A DNA stretch of 64,000 bases, taken from positions 1-64,000 of the forward strand of contig JAFODS010000074.1 of NCBI GenBank assembly GCA_017380575.1, in the 5' to 3' direction. Position 1 is the first letter of the stretch, and each line of letters starts with the position of its first letter. Origin of the DNA: Clostridia bacterium (GTDB lineage Bacteria; Bacillota; Clostridia; Oscillospirales; Acutalibacteraceae). The notes under the pieces are model-generated. The model was not told the DNA's origin. It was given only the letters and a program-made list of their open reading frames with translations, and ran no database searches. Positions 18,177 to 26,788 of the stretch are shown piece after piece. A program made the translations under genes and the position numbers.

Positions 18177-18440
18177 TATCGACAAATTCGGTTTTGTCGG
18201 GTTCATTTATTTCGCACAATCTTACTCTGTGGGCGTAGGGATGGGCCTCCCGGACCATCCGCAGATTCTGCTGAGTTAACGGACGGTCGAGGACGCCCGT
18301 CCCTACGCAGTTGACTGAAGCAGGGTTCGTAGGGGCGCGCATTGCGCGTCCGCTGAATCAATCACTTTTTTACGGACGACCACTGGTCGCCCCTACAATA
18401 ATAATTTGAAAATTGCTCGACAAACCCAAAATTTATCGAA
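18177..18440. repeat. composite intergenic element 1 (palindromic ends, three GTAGGG modules)
   Basis: This fills most of the 489-bp gap 18019-18507. It is bounded by related inverted ends around TCGACAAATTCGG (18179) and CGACAAACCCAAAATTTATCG (18418). Inside are three GTAGGG...CCCTAC modules: C (18235-18306), B (18329-18351, a GCGCGCAATGCGC-type hairpin) and A (18374-18396). Module B is identical to that at 52093-52115, and the module order is the exact reverse complement of element 2. No coding capacity. The remaining bases hold the trpS terminator and the AT-rich leader of the DRTGG operon. Confidence 0.8.
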
Positions 18441-18456
18441 TATTTTTATTGCAAAA

Positions 18457-18491
18457 AACACCTGCAAAGATAAACAATCTCTGCAGGTGTT
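18457..18491 (-). terminator. terminator of trpS
   Basis: A 10-bp stem AACACCTGCA/TGCAGGTGTT, extended by a few inner pairs, followed on the minus strand by a TTTTTTGC run. Confidence 0.75.
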
Positions 18492-18507
18492 GTGTATTAT
18501 AAAACAA

Positions 18508-19518
18508 TTATTTCTTAATCTGCCAGAAGCCGACTTTCTTCATAACCTTTGTGAGCGTCTTGTTTGCAATGTATGAAGCCTTCATTGCACCCTCTGCGGC
18601 ACACTTTTCAAGGTAAGCCTTATCTGCCATAAGCTCGTAATATTTTTCCTGAACGGGTTTGATGCTTTCAATAACGCTTTCAGCAACAGCAAGCTTGAAG
18701 TCGCCGTAGCCCTTACCGTCAAATTCTTTCTCAATCGCATCATAATCAAGACCTGTACAGCAGGAATAGATAGACATAAGATTGTTGATGCCGTCTTTAC
18801 CGTCAGCATATCTTACCTTAGCCTCAGAGTCTGTAACTGCAGACTTGAACTTCTTTCGGATATCGTCGGGTGTGTCAAGAAGAGCGATTGAAGCCTTCGG
18901 GTTCGGGTCGGATTTTGACATTTTCTTTGTCGGGTCCTGAAGCGACATAACCCTTGCACCTGCTTTGCCGATATACGGATTGGGAATTGTGAAAGTAGGG
19001 GAATAGATGCCGTTGAAACGGTCAGCGATATCTCTTGCAAGCTCAAGATGCTGCTTCTGATCGGCACCGATAGGCACGTAGTCAGCCTGATAAAGAAGGA
19101 TGTCTGCCGCCATAAGTGTCGGATATGAGAAAAGACCAACGTTGATGTTGTCAGCGTGTTTTGCTGATTTATCCTTGAACTGTGTCATTCTTGCAGCTTC
19201 ACCGAACTGGGTGTAGCAGTTAAGAATCCATGCAAGCTCAGCGTGCTGAGGCACGTGTGACTGAACAAAAACAACGCTTTCTTCAGGGTCAAGACCGATT
19301 GCAAGAAGCAAAGCATACATTTCAAGTGTCTGCTTGCGAAGCTTTGCGGGTTCCTGACGTACTGTTATTGCATGAAGGTCAGCGACAGCGTAAAGACAGT
19401 CGTTATCCTTACTCATAGATGCCCAGTTCTTAAGAGCACCGAGGTAGTTGCCGAGCGTAGGCACGCTTGTCGGCTGAATTGCACTGAGTACTCTTGCTTT
19501 CTTTTCAACGTTTTCCAT
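18508..19518 (-). CDS. trpS: tryptophan--tRNA ligase
   Basis: Charges tRNA-Trp. The 336-aa class I synthetase has the HIGH-equivalent PTLGNYLGAL near residue 20, GADQKQHLELARD in the middle and KKMSKSDPN near residue 200. Length and motifs are normal. The ATG follows GGAGG at 7 nt. The gap to the divergent HAD gene is only about 100 bp, too short for a T-box leader. Cytoplasmic. Confidence 0.97.
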   Translation of the reverse strand: MENVEKKARVLSAIQPTSVPTLGNYLGALKNWASMSKDNDCLYAVADLHAITVRQEPAKLRKQTLEMYALLLAIGLDPEESVVFVQSHVPQHAELAWILNCYTQFGEAARMTQFKDKSAKHADNINVGLFSYPTLMAADILLYQADYVPIGADQKQHLELARDIADRFNGIYSPTFTIPNPYIGKAGARVMSLQDPTKKMSKSDPNPKASIALLDTPDDIRKKFKSAVTDSEAKVRYADGKDGINNLMSIYSCCTGLDYDAIEKEFDGKGYGDFKLAVAESVIESIKPVQEKYYELMADKAYLEKCAAEGAMKASYIANKTLTKVMKKVGFWQIKK

Positions 19519-19570
19519 AATGATACCTCCGATGTGTAACTGCTGACTATTTTAACACATTTAATCGGGA

Positions 19571-19599
19571 TTGTAAATCATAAATATTTGTGTTACAAT
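19571..19599 (+). promoter_or_regulatory. promoter of the HAD phosphatase gene
   Basis: TTGTAA (19571-19576) and TACAAT (19594-19599), 17 bp apart, with an extended -10 TG. The predicted start of transcription falls near the ATG at 19607, which argues for the TTG start at 19625. Confidence 0.5.
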
Positions 19600-19624
19600 A
19601 CTTTTAATGATTGGAGTGATAGTT

Positions 19625-20281
19625 TTGGCAAAGTTTGACTGTGTATTGCTCGATTTTGACGGTACGATTGCCGACACGAGCGAAGGCATTTTTGAAGGAA
19701 TTCGTTACGGAATAAAAATGGAAGGTTTGCCTCAGCCGAGTCCTGAGGATATGAAAACATTTATAGGCCCTCCGCTTAATGTCGGTTTCAGAAACCATTT
19801 TCCCGATATCAGCGACGATCAGGTTGAAATGCTTATCATCCATTACAGGGCAAAATATTCCGTTGACGGATATTATAAATTTAAGCTTTACGACGGAATG
19901 GAGGATTTGCTTCTTTCCTTACGTGAGGCAGGAATCAAAACCGGAATTGCAACATCAAAGCCTCAGGTTTTTATCGATCATATTGTAAAGACCTGCAATC
20001 TCTCGCATCTTTTTGATGTTGTAGTCGGTGCGGAAACAGATGTGCTTGAGGCAGGTAAAAAAGTTATAATCGAAAAAGCACTCGATTTGCTCAAACCGCA
20101 CAACTGTGAAAAGCCGCTTATGGTCGGCGATACGAAGTACGATATCCTCGGTGCAAACGATGCAGGCGTACCGAGCGTTGCCGTAACATTCGGCTTCGGA
20201 AGTATTGATGAAATGATTGTCGCAGGTGCAACGTATGTTGCCAAAAACTGCGATGATATAAAGAATATTGTTTTCGGATAA
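19625..20281 (+). CDS. HAD-family hydrolase (phosphoglycolate phosphatase-like)
   Basis: 218-aa HAD subfamily IA phosphatase. The nucleophile motif LLDFDGTIADT opens the protein, motif II lies in IATSKPQ near residue 110, and motif III/IV is MVGDTKYDILGANDAG near residue 165. A cap domain sits between motifs I and II. I chose the TTG at 19625 because GGAG is 8 nt upstream and the promoter lies too close to the ATG at 19607. Substrates could be phosphoglycolate or pyrophosphate (PpaX-like). Monocistronic. Confidence 0.85.
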   Translation: MAKFDCVLLDFDGTIADTSEGIFEGIRYGIKMEGLPQPSPEDMKTFIGPPLNVGFRNHFPDISDDQVEMLIIHYRAKYSVDGYYKFKLYDGMEDLLLSLREAGIKTGIATSKPQVFIDHIVKTCNLSHLFDVVVGAETDVLEAGKKVIIEKALDLLKPHNCEKPLMVGDTKYDILGANDAGVPSVAVTFGFGSIDEMIVAGATYVAKNCDDIKNIVFG

Positions 20282-20286
20282 AATAA

Positions 20287-20311
20287 ATCCCACAGAGCTG
20301 TTCTGTGGGAT
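20287..20311. terminator. bidirectional terminator between the HAD and DUF2809 genes
   Basis: A perfect 10-bp stem ATCCCACAGA/TCTGTGGGAT with a 5-nt loop between two convergent genes, with AGTTTT after it on the plus strand. Confidence 0.75.
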
Positions 20312-20315
20312 AGTT

Positions 20316-20702
20316 TTATGTCTTTTTTCTGAATCTTATAATGTCAAAAATTGCTGCGATCACACATCCGACGGCATAGCACGCTATATCTGCCCAGGCA
20401 AAAGAAGTACCCATCATTGTTACAAGTATCGGATTGGTGATTCCGAGGATATCAACGTAATTAAAATACTGACCGATTTCAACGAGGATTGCGAAAATCA
20501 TAACGTAAAGACTCATCAGTCTGAACTTGTCAGGAAAAACAATTCTCGCAAAGCTCCATACAACCACGGTGACAATCATATCTCCTACATAGGGACGGAT
20601 GAAATCATCGTGTACATATAAGGCGATTAACACTTCAACGAAAAACAGAAAGACAAACACTGCAAGAAAAATCAACCTTTTTTTGAGTAACTTTGATTTC
20701 AT
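20316..20702 (-). CDS. DUF2809 family membrane protein
   Basis: 128 aa with four hydrophobic segments. The segment ALYVHDDFIRPYVGDMIVTV is typical of DUF2809, as is EIGQYFNYVDILG in the second half. Function is unknown. The ATG at 20702 follows GAGGTG at 5 nt; an upstream in-frame ATG is not supported. It has its own promoter and shares a terminator with the HAD gene. Confidence 0.8.
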   Translation of the reverse strand: MKSKLLKKRLIFLAVFVFLFFVEVLIALYVHDDFIRPYVGDMIVTVVVWSFARIVFPDKFRLMSLYVMIFAILVEIGQYFNYVDILGITNPILVTMMGTSFAWADIACYAVGCVIAAIFDIIRFRKKT

Positions 20703-20721
20703 AAAATCACCTCTCACCAAT

Positions 20722-20750
20722 AGTATAACATACAGTAAAAATTAAAGCAA
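20722..20750 (-). promoter_or_regulatory. promoter of the DUF2809 gene
   Basis: On the minus strand, TTGCTT (20745-20750) and TATACT (20722-20727) are 17 bp apart. Confidence 0.55.
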
Positions 20751-20755
20751 ATTAA

Positions 20756-20784
20756 AAGACTGTGCTGAATTTCAGCACAGTCTT
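20756..20784 (-). terminator. terminator of the rnf operon
   Basis: A perfect 13-bp stem AAGACTGTGCTGA/TCAGCACAGTCTT with a 3-nt loop, just past the rnfB stop, followed by TTTTAATTT on the minus strand. Confidence 0.85.
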
Positions 20785-20797
20785 AGTTCTTTATAAA

Positions 20798-21604
20798 TCA
20801 GTCTTCAAGTGTAATAAGATTAATGCACTTTGAGGGGCAAACCTCTGTACACTTGCCACAGCCTGTACATTTGCTGAAGTCGACCTTGGCACAGAAATTC
20901 TCAACCTTAACAGCATCGAATTCGCAAGCCTTGACGCACTTCATACAGCCGATACAGCCAAGCTCACATTCCTTACGTGTAACAGCACCCTTGTCTTTAT
21001 TAACGCAAAGAACAACGGCCTTTGCCTCGTGAAGGGGCATCATCTTGATAATGCCGTTGGGGCAAGTCTTAAGACACATCTTACAAGCCTTACATATTGC
21101 GGGGTTGACACGTGCAACACCGTCGCAGATGCTGATTGCTTCATAAGGACAAGCCTTTGCACAGTCACCAAGACCGATACAGCCGTAAATACACTCTTTC
21201 GGACCACCGAAAAGCTGCTTTGCCATCAGGCAGGATTCAACACCATTGTAAACCATTTTTGTCTTTGCTTTTTCGCAGAAGCCCTGACATGTTACAACAG
21301 CAGCTGAAGGAGCAACGTTACCTGCAGAAAGACCTGCAATTTCAGCAATCTGTGCTGAAACGTCGTTGCCTCCGGGTGCACAGAGTGCAGTGTTTTTTGT
21401 AATGCCCTTTGAAAGAGCAGCGGCATAACCGTCGCAGCCTGAAAATCCGCATGCACCGCAGTTTGCGCCGGGAAGACATTCACGGATTGCTTCAGCCTTC
21501 TCGTCAACGGGAACAGCCATAACCACCGAAGCAACGGCAAGTCCCACACCTGCAATAAGACCGATAGCAGAAACGATAAGAACAGCCAATAAAATTGAAT
21601 TCAT
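20798..21604 (-). CDS. rnfB: Rnf complex subunit B (iron-sulfur)
   Basis: Electron-transfer subunit of the ferredoxin:NAD+ oxidoreductase. The 268-aa protein has an N-terminal membrane helix, the Rnf-type [4Fe-4S] motif CLPGANCGACGFSGC near residue 45, and then four ferredoxin motifs: CIGLGDCAKAC, CKACKMCLKTC, CIGCMKCVKAC and CTGCGKCTEVC. It receives electrons from reduced ferredoxin. It is the last gene of the operon, 15 nt after rnfA. All cysteines appear in place. Confidence 0.96.
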   Translation of the reverse strand: MNSILLAVLIVSAIGLIAGVGLAVASVVMAVPVDEKAEAIRECLPGANCGACGFSGCDGYAAALSKGITKNTALCAPGGNDVSAQIAEIAGLSAGNVAPSAAVVTCQGFCEKAKTKMVYNGVESCLMAKQLFGGPKECIYGCIGLGDCAKACPYEAISICDGVARVNPAICKACKMCLKTCPNGIIKMMPLHEAKAVVLCVNKDKGAVTRKECELGCIGCMKCVKACEFDAVKVENFCAKVDFSKCTGCGKCTEVCPSKCINLITLED

Positions 21605-21619
21605 ATTTTCTGCCCTCCC

Positions 21620-22219
21620 TTATGCAAAGATGTTTTCGACGACTCCTGCAAAGCCGAGGAATGAAAGTGAAACGAGTGAAGCTGCAATAAGTGTGATCGG
21701 AAGTCCTTTAAGGAACTTCGGAATGTCGCAGGATTCAAGTCTTGAACGTACACCTGCAAACATAACCATTGCAACAAGGAAACCAACACCGCCGCCGATT
21801 GCACAGATGAGTGACTCTGCAAAGTTGTAACCGTTGTCAATGTTGAGCGTAACAACACCGAGAACCGCACAGTTTGTTGTGATAAGCGGAAGGTAAATTC
21901 CGAGTGAATTGTAAAGTGAAGGTATGTACTTTTTAAGTACGATTTCAACCATCTGAACAAGCGCTGCGATAACAAGGATGAATACGATTGTCTGGAGGTA
22001 TTCAAGATTATTTGCAACAAGAAGATACTTGTTGATAGGGTAGGTAACTGCCGTGGAAAGAGCCATAACGAAGATAACTGCAAGTGACATACCGACTGCA
22101 GTGTTCACCTTCTTTGAAACACCGAGGAACGGGCAGATACCAAGGAACTTAGCAAGAACAAAGTTCTGAGTAAGAATCATTGTAAGGAAGATGCTGACTA
22201 ATGTTTTTGTCATTTCCAT
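21620..22219 (-). CDS. rnfA: Rnf complex subunit A
   Basis: Integral membrane subunit of 199 aa with six hydrophobic helices, the RnfA/RnfE family fold. LAKFLGICPFLGVSKK with a conserved Cys and LPLITTNCAVLGV with a second Cys are the positions that carry the membrane [2Fe-2S] cluster shared with RnfE. Its start overlaps the rnfE stop by one base. It forms part of the ion-translocating core. Confidence 0.96.
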   Translation of the reverse strand: MEMTKTLVSIFLTMILTQNFVLAKFLGICPFLGVSKKVNTAVGMSLAVIFVMALSTAVTYPINKYLLVANNLEYLQTIVFILVIAALVQMVEIVLKKYIPSLYNSLGIYLPLITTNCAVLGVVTLNIDNGYNFAESLICAIGGGVGFLVAMVMFAGVRSRLESCDIPKFLKGLPITLIAASLVSLSFLGFAGVVENIFA

Positions 22220-22962
22220 TATGCCTCAACCTCCTTCTTCTCGCAAGACTCGTCGGTTGCTCTGATTGCACAGGACTTAGCCATCGGACAGTTTTCACAG
22301 CCCTTAAGCTCAGCCTTCGGCTTGCCTTTTGATTCAGCAAGCTTGTTTGCAAGAGCCATTACAAGACCGTAGGTGAAGAAACCGCCGGGAGCAAGGATGA
22401 ATATAAGCATCGGGTTTTCATTGAGGAACGGAATTGAAAATCCGTCAAAAGAACCACCGATAAGTCCGCTGATGCCTGCGAGGAATGTACCTGCACCGAG
22501 GATTTCACGGATTGTTGCCATAACGAAAAGTGCTACCGTAAAGCCAATGCCCATTCCGAGACCGTCAACAGCCGAAGCCAACACACCGTTTTTGCCTGCA
22601 AATGCCTCAGCACGACCGAGGATGATACAGTTAACAACGATAAGCGGAAGGTAAACACCAAGCTGTTCGTCGAGCACGGGAACAAAAGCCTTAACAAGCA
22701 TCTGAACGATTGTAACGAAAGATGCGATAACTACGATGTAAGCAGGGATACGCACCTTTGCGGGGATAACTTTTCTTAATGCTGAAATAACGATATTAGA
22801 GCAGATAAGAACAATTGAAGCGGAAAGACCCATACCGATTGCACCGGTAACAGAAGTTGAGGTTGCAAGCGTAGGACAGGTACCGAGAACAAGTCTTAAA
22901 ACAGGGTTTTCGATAATAATACCCTTGGTAAGCTCTTTACCGAGTGATTTTTTCTCTGCCAT
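22219..22962 (-). CDS. rnfE: Rnf complex subunit E, with Cys-rich tail
   Basis: Membrane subunit of 247 aa, homologous to RnfA in inverted topology. NPVLRLVLGTCPTLATST and LPLIVVNCIILGRAEAF carry the cluster cysteines. It is longer than usual RnfE because of a hydrophilic tail from about residue 208 that has CENCPMAKSC and one more Cys near residue 241. That tail could bind a metal or cluster; it is absent in the classical subunit. One-base overlaps with rnfG and rnfA show translational coupling. Confidence 0.95.
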   Translation of the reverse strand: MAEKKSLGKELTKGIIIENPVLRLVLGTCPTLATSTSVTGAIGMGLSASIVLICSNIVISALRKVIPAKVRIPAYIVVIASFVTIVQMLVKAFVPVLDEQLGVYLPLIVVNCIILGRAEAFAGKNGVLASAVDGLGMGIGFTVALFVMATIREILGAGTFLAGISGLIGGSFDGFSIPFLNENPMLIFILAPGGFFTYGLVMALANKLAESKGKPKAELKGCENCPMAKSCAIRATDESCEKKEVEA

Positions 22963-23525
22963 CAGTTTGCACCTGCCTTTCCTTCATTAATTGTCTTATA
23001 GTTTGCAAGGGCAGTGTTGACTGCTTCTGCAACTGCTTTTGATGAAATTGTTGCACCTGAAAGAGCATCAATTTCGTTGTTTGCAGCGTTTGCTGAATTC
23101 TTAAGAACTTTTATTTCATCGCTCATTCCGATGAATTTGCTCCTGAATTCAGACTTCTGTGCATTCATTCCGAGACCCGGAGTGTCGTTAATCTGAAGAA
23201 GCTCAACGCCTGTGATTTTACCATCGTTATCAATGCCTGTCATAACGATGATTTCACCGCCGTAGCTCTTGGCTGTTGTTGTGAAAACAAAGCCTGCCTC
23301 GTTGCCGTCTTTGTCAAGACCAACTACGTATTTGATACCGTTTTCAGTCTTTTCTTCAAAAGTTTCTGCAGCTGTGAGAACAGTTTTTCTTGTTTCAATT
23401 TCAGTTTTTATTGCAAGCTCATCAATGATGGGTGCAGTAACCTGGTTAGCGAATGCGAGAAGTGCTGTTGAAACAAGACAGATTACGAACAATGCTATTG
23501 TGGGGACGAGGATAGCTTTTTTCAT
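22962..23525 (-). CDS. rnfG: Rnf complex subunit G (flavoprotein)
   Basis: 187 aa with one N-terminal membrane helix and an extracytoplasmic FMN-binding domain. The flavinylation motif DALSGATISSKAV places the FMN-bearing threonine at 159. FMN is attached by the ApbE encoded at the head of this operon. The ATG overlaps the rnfD stop by four bases (ATGA). Length is typical. Confidence 0.95.
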   Translation of the reverse strand: MKKAILVPTIALFVICLVSTALLAFANQVTAPIIDELAIKTEIETRKTVLTAAETFEEKTENGIKYVVGLDKDGNEAGFVFTTTAKSYGGEIIVMTGIDNDGKITGVELLQINDTPGLGMNAQKSEFRSKFIGMSDEIKVLKNSANAANNEIDALSGATISSKAVAEAVNTALANYKTINEGKAGAN

Positions 23526-24523
23526 GACTTCTTCGCCTCCTTTTCCTTCTTCTCCTTTTTGGGAGTGCCGAAAGGCTTCGGAAGAGTGATGTTTTCAATC
23601 AACGGAACAAGGATGTTCATAATGATGATTGAGTATGAAACACCTTCGGGAAGGTTACCGAAAATACGGATAAGAGATGTGATAACACCGCAACCGATTG
23701 CGAAGATGATTTTGCCTTTGAAAGTAATCGGTGATGTTGTGTAGTCAGTTGCCATAAATATTGCACCAAGAAGAAGACCACCGCCAAGAAGCTCGTAAGC
23801 AACGAAGCTGAGGTCGCCCTTGCCTGCAACAAGCATAAAGAGTGCAACTGTACCGATGTAAATGAGAGGAATTGTCGGTGAAATTACCTTGCGGATAACA
23901 AGGTAAAGACCGCCGAGAAGAATTGCGATTGCACAGGTTTCACCAAGACAGCCTGCACGCCAGCCAACAAGCATTTCTGTCAGCGTAGCTTCGGGTGCAA
24001 CGCCTGAAGAAATCATTGAATGAATGTCTGCAAGCGGTGAAGCAGAGGTCATTCCGTCAAGGTTGCTGCCTGACCATGTAAGCGGAGCTGTCCATGTTGA
24101 CATCGCAACGGGGAAGGAAGCAAGAAGGACGATACGTCCTGCTATTGCAGGGTTAACGAAATTCTGTCCGATACCGCCGAAGAACTGCTTTGTTACAACA
24201 ATCGCAACTGCAGAACCGATCGGTACCATCCAGAGAGGAATACTTACCGGAAGGTTGAAGGCGAGCAAAAGTCCCGTGATAACGGCACTGAGGTCACCGA
24301 CAGTCTGGTCACGGTTCATTACAACTCTTGAAAAATATTCAAAAATGACGCAAGTGCCGACTGCGATACATTCAATAAGCAATGCTCTGGGTCCGAAGAA
24401 AACAACGGAAGCGATGAGTGCAGGAACAAGTGCAATGATTACGTCAAGCATAATGTTTCTGACTGTTTTATGTGTGCGGTCGTGCGGAGAAGCACTGACA
24501 ACGAGTTTATTGTTCAAAGCCAT
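23522..24523 (-). CDS. rnfD: Rnf complex subunit D (membrane flavoprotein)
   Basis: 333-aa membrane subunit with NQTVGD-like RDQTVGDLSAVITGLLLAFN, GGIGQNFVNPAIAGR and a DATGYTTSPITF-type ATDYTTSPITF segment. The covalent FMN site reads DGMTSASPLA at residues 156-165; the usual (S/T)GAT is TSAS here, so the acceptor would be Ser162 rather than Thr. The start at 24523 overlaps the rnfC stop (TAATG), with AGGTG 7 nt upstream; a 35-residue longer frame inside rnfC is rejected. Confidence 0.94.
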   Translation of the reverse strand: MALNNKLVVSASPHDRTHKTVRNIMLDVIIALVPALIASVVFFGPRALLIECIAVGTCVIFEYFSRVVMNRDQTVGDLSAVITGLLLAFNLPVSIPLWMVPIGSAVAIVVTKQFFGGIGQNFVNPAIAGRIVLLASFPVAMSTWTAPLTWSGSNLDGMTSASPLADIHSMISSGVAPEATLTEMLVGWRAGCLGETCAIAILLGGLYLVIRKVISPTIPLIYIGTVALFMLVAGKGDLSFVAYELLGGGLLLGAIFMATDYTTSPITFKGKIIFAIGCGVITSLIRIFGNLPEGVSYSIIIMNILVPLIENITLPKPFGTPKKEKKEKEAKKS

Positions 24524-25866
24524 TATTTTGCACCTGCCTCTCTTACGATTGCCTTTGCAAGACGCATATGCTGAACAAGCGGTTTCTTTGCAGGGCAGGA
24601 GTAAGCACAGCTTCCGCACTCCATACAAACCATAACGCCGTCCTTAACAAGGGCATCTGCATCCTTTGCTTTTGCATTACGTACAATTCGTGTCGGAACA
24701 AGACTGATCGGACAAGCTGAAGCACAGCGTCCGCAACGGATACAGTCTGTTTCTTTGAATACCTTTGCATCTTCCTTTGAAAAAGCAAGCAAAGCGTTGT
24801 TGCTCTTTGAAAGAGGATGGTCAAGGTCTGTGATAGCGGTACCCATCATCGGACCGCCTGCAACGATTTTTACAGGCTCGTCTTTGAAACCACCGCAGAA
24901 TTCGATGATGTCGCTGATGCTTGTACCGATAGGAACACGAAGGTTTTTAGGTTCCTTGATTGCCATACCGTCAACTGTAAGCGAACGGCTGACAAGAGGC
25001 TTACCTGTTTTAAGGTAACGGGAAATGAATGCTGTTGATGCAACGTTCATAACCATACAGCCGATGTCTGACGGGAGCTTGCCCGGAGGAAGCTGACGTC
25101 CTGTTGCAGACTGAATCATCATCTTTTCAGCACCCTGCGGGTAGCGTGATTCAAGCTGCATAATCTTGATTGCACCGTTAGCACTGCTGTCACCGTCAAC
25201 AATCTGCTCAAGGATTTTGAATGCCTCGGGCTTGTTATCCTCAACAGCGATAACAACATTAGGAATCTCAAGAAATTCCATAATTGTTCGGATACCTGAA
25301 TATATATCCCATGAGTTTTCGATACATTCACGGTAGTCAACAGTAATGTAAGGCTCACACTCAGCCGCATTTATGATGAGTGTGTCTATCTTTGCAGGTG
25401 CATTGAGTTTGATATGTGTCGGGAAACCTGCACCGCCAAGACCTACAAGGCCTGATTCTCTGATAGCCTTGATAAAATCTTCTTTCGTTTCAACGTGAGG
25501 AGGCTTAATTCCCTCGTAAAGACGCATTTCACCGTCTGATTCAATTGTGACACCCTGAGCCATTGCACCGCCCGGGAGCTTTACGTTACCGATTGCGGTA
25601 ACTGTACCTGAAACGGAAGCGTGGATTGGTGCGCTTACAGGCTTGTCGCTGTCGCCGATAACCTGACCGACGGCAACTGTGTCGCCAACCTTAACTGTCG
25701 GTGTACAAGGTGCACCGATATGTTGCTGCATAGGTAAAATAACCTGTTTAGGTTCCGGCATACGAACAACTTCAAGCTCTGCCGTGTTCTTGTGGTGAGC
25801 AACCTTAACTCCGCCACGAACTTTTTTCACAGCCTTGATTACGCCGGGAACGTGAATTTTACCCAT
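24523..25866 (-). CDS. rnfC: Rnf complex subunit C (NADH-binding)
   Basis: Peripheral 447-aa subunit that exchanges electrons with NAD. The N-terminal RnfC barrel-sandwich domain precedes the NADH/FMN loop GLVGLGGAGFPTHIKL near residue 130, an SLBB-like region, and two C-terminal [4Fe-4S] motifs, CIRCGRCASACP and CMECGSCAYSCP. The ATG at 25866 has GGGG 8 nt upstream; the TTG six codons earlier is not needed. It is the first of the six rnf genes. Confidence 0.95.
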   Translation of the reverse strand: MGKIHVPGVIKAVKKVRGGVKVAHHKNTAELEVVRMPEPKQVILPMQQHIGAPCTPTVKVGDTVAVGQVIGDSDKPVSAPIHASVSGTVTAIGNVKLPGGAMAQGVTIESDGEMRLYEGIKPPHVETKEDFIKAIRESGLVGLGGAGFPTHIKLNAPAKIDTLIINAAECEPYITVDYRECIENSWDIYSGIRTIMEFLEIPNVVIAVEDNKPEAFKILEQIVDGDSSANGAIKIMQLESRYPQGAEKMMIQSATGRQLPPGKLPSDIGCMVMNVASTAFISRYLKTGKPLVSRSLTVDGMAIKEPKNLRVPIGTSISDIIEFCGGFKDEPVKIVAGGPMMGTAITDLDHPLSKSNNALLAFSKEDAKVFKETDCIRCGRCASACPISLVPTRIVRNAKAKDADALVKDGVMVCMECGSCAYSCPAKKPLVQHMRLAKAIVREAGAK

Positions 25867-25886
25867 TTGTTCAACCCCTTTCAATT

Positions 25887-26411
25887 CTATATACGATTAA
25901 TAATTTTATCCAAAGCGGGAAGCACCAGCTTCAGCGTTGTTCCCGTAACAAAACCTGTTGCAACGGCAAACAACATCAGTAACGGGCCGTAACCCGTAAT
26001 CAATGCCCACGTACCTGAAAGAATACAAGCTACCGTGAGCTGACCGATATTATGACAAACGGCACAGATGATTCCGATACCGATATATCCGAATTTGATT
26101 TTTTTGCTTCGCAGAAGAATACAGGCAGCAAGCGTGCTGAGGAGACCTCCTGCCGCACTCATAAGCATTGCTGTTGTTCCTCTTGTAATTCCTGCAAAAG
26201 CAGCTTTAAAAAAAGTTATCGCAAATGCACTGCCGACACCCGATGAGGACGCTAGAAACATTGTAACAACGTTCGAAAGTCCTGGCTTTGCTCCGGGCGG
26301 TAACCCGGGCAGGGGAGGTATCAGCGATTCAAGGAATGAAAGTGAAAGAGCCAATGCTCCCATAATTCCGAGAAAAGCGATTGTTTTTGTTTTAGACTTT
26401 TTTGTATTCAT
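25887..26411 (-). CDS. Gx transporter family protein (heptaprenyl diphosphate synthase component I-like)
   Basis: 174-aa membrane protein with about five helices and the LPPGAKPGLSNVVTMF segment typical of the Gx/Hpre_diP_synt_I family. Despite the old name, members regularly sit between a NusG-II protein and rnf or related redox genes, and their function is unproven. The ribosome site before the ATG at 26411 is weak; a TTG two codons upstream (26417) is possible. It lies 20 nt before rnfC. Confidence 0.8.
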   Translation of the reverse strand: MNTKKSKTKTIAFLGIMGALALSLSFLESLIPPLPGLPPGAKPGLSNVVTMFLASSSGVGSAFAITFFKAAFAGITRGTTAMLMSAAGGLLSTLAACILLRSKKIKFGYIGIGIICAVCHNIGQLTVACILSGTWALITGYGPLLMLFAVATGFVTGTTLKLVLPALDKIINRI

Positions 26412-26422
26412 AAACAATACCG

Positions 26423-26788
26423 TCAGTAAGTTATCATATCTGTTTTGTCTGCACCCTTGATTGTGATAACAATTTTTTCAGGCAGACAGGCGGCAGTTTG
26501 TCCCTTGGAGGAAAGCCAACCGCTGTTTATGCAGAGTTCATCTCTGCAGGTTGCTTTAGTGAAACAAATAGCACCGTTTTTAACGGAGATAACCGTGTTT
26601 TCTTTCGGTGAAAAAGTGTATGCTTCATCGACTGCATCAAGCTTGATTTCTTCTGTTTTTTCACCGTCCACATAAATCTGTGCAATAAGCTCATTGTTAT
26701 TGAAAAGGTTTGGAAGGAAAAGCAGGAAGCTTAAAAGCAGAACACCTGCAATTATCAAAATATCTGTACGTCTGAAAAGCTTTCTCAT
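26423..26788 (-). CDS. NusG domain II-containing membrane-anchored protein
   Basis: 121 aa with an N-terminal helix (residues 10-27) and an extracytoplasmic NusG-II-like beta domain. Three Cys occur in FTKATCRDELCINSG and AACLPEKIVI. Such proteins accompany ApbE and Rnf genes in Firmicutes; a role in redox or flavin delivery is inferred only from context. Its ATG overlaps the apbE stop by four bases. Confidence 0.82.
   Translation of the reverse strand: MRKLFRRTDILIIAGVLLLSFLLFLPNLFNNNELIAQIYVDGEKTEEIKLDAVDEAYTFSPKENTVISVKNGAICFTKATCRDELCINSGWLSSKGQTAACLPEKIVITIKGADKTDMITY

Noticed and set aside
18120-18314. 64-codon reading frame
   Set aside because: It lies over composite repeat element 1 and has no ribosome site or family resemblance.
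24524-24628. 35-residue extension of RnfD inside rnfC
   Set aside because: The start at 24523 overlaps the rnfC stop in the usual TAATG manner, has a ribosome site and gives the normal N-terminus.
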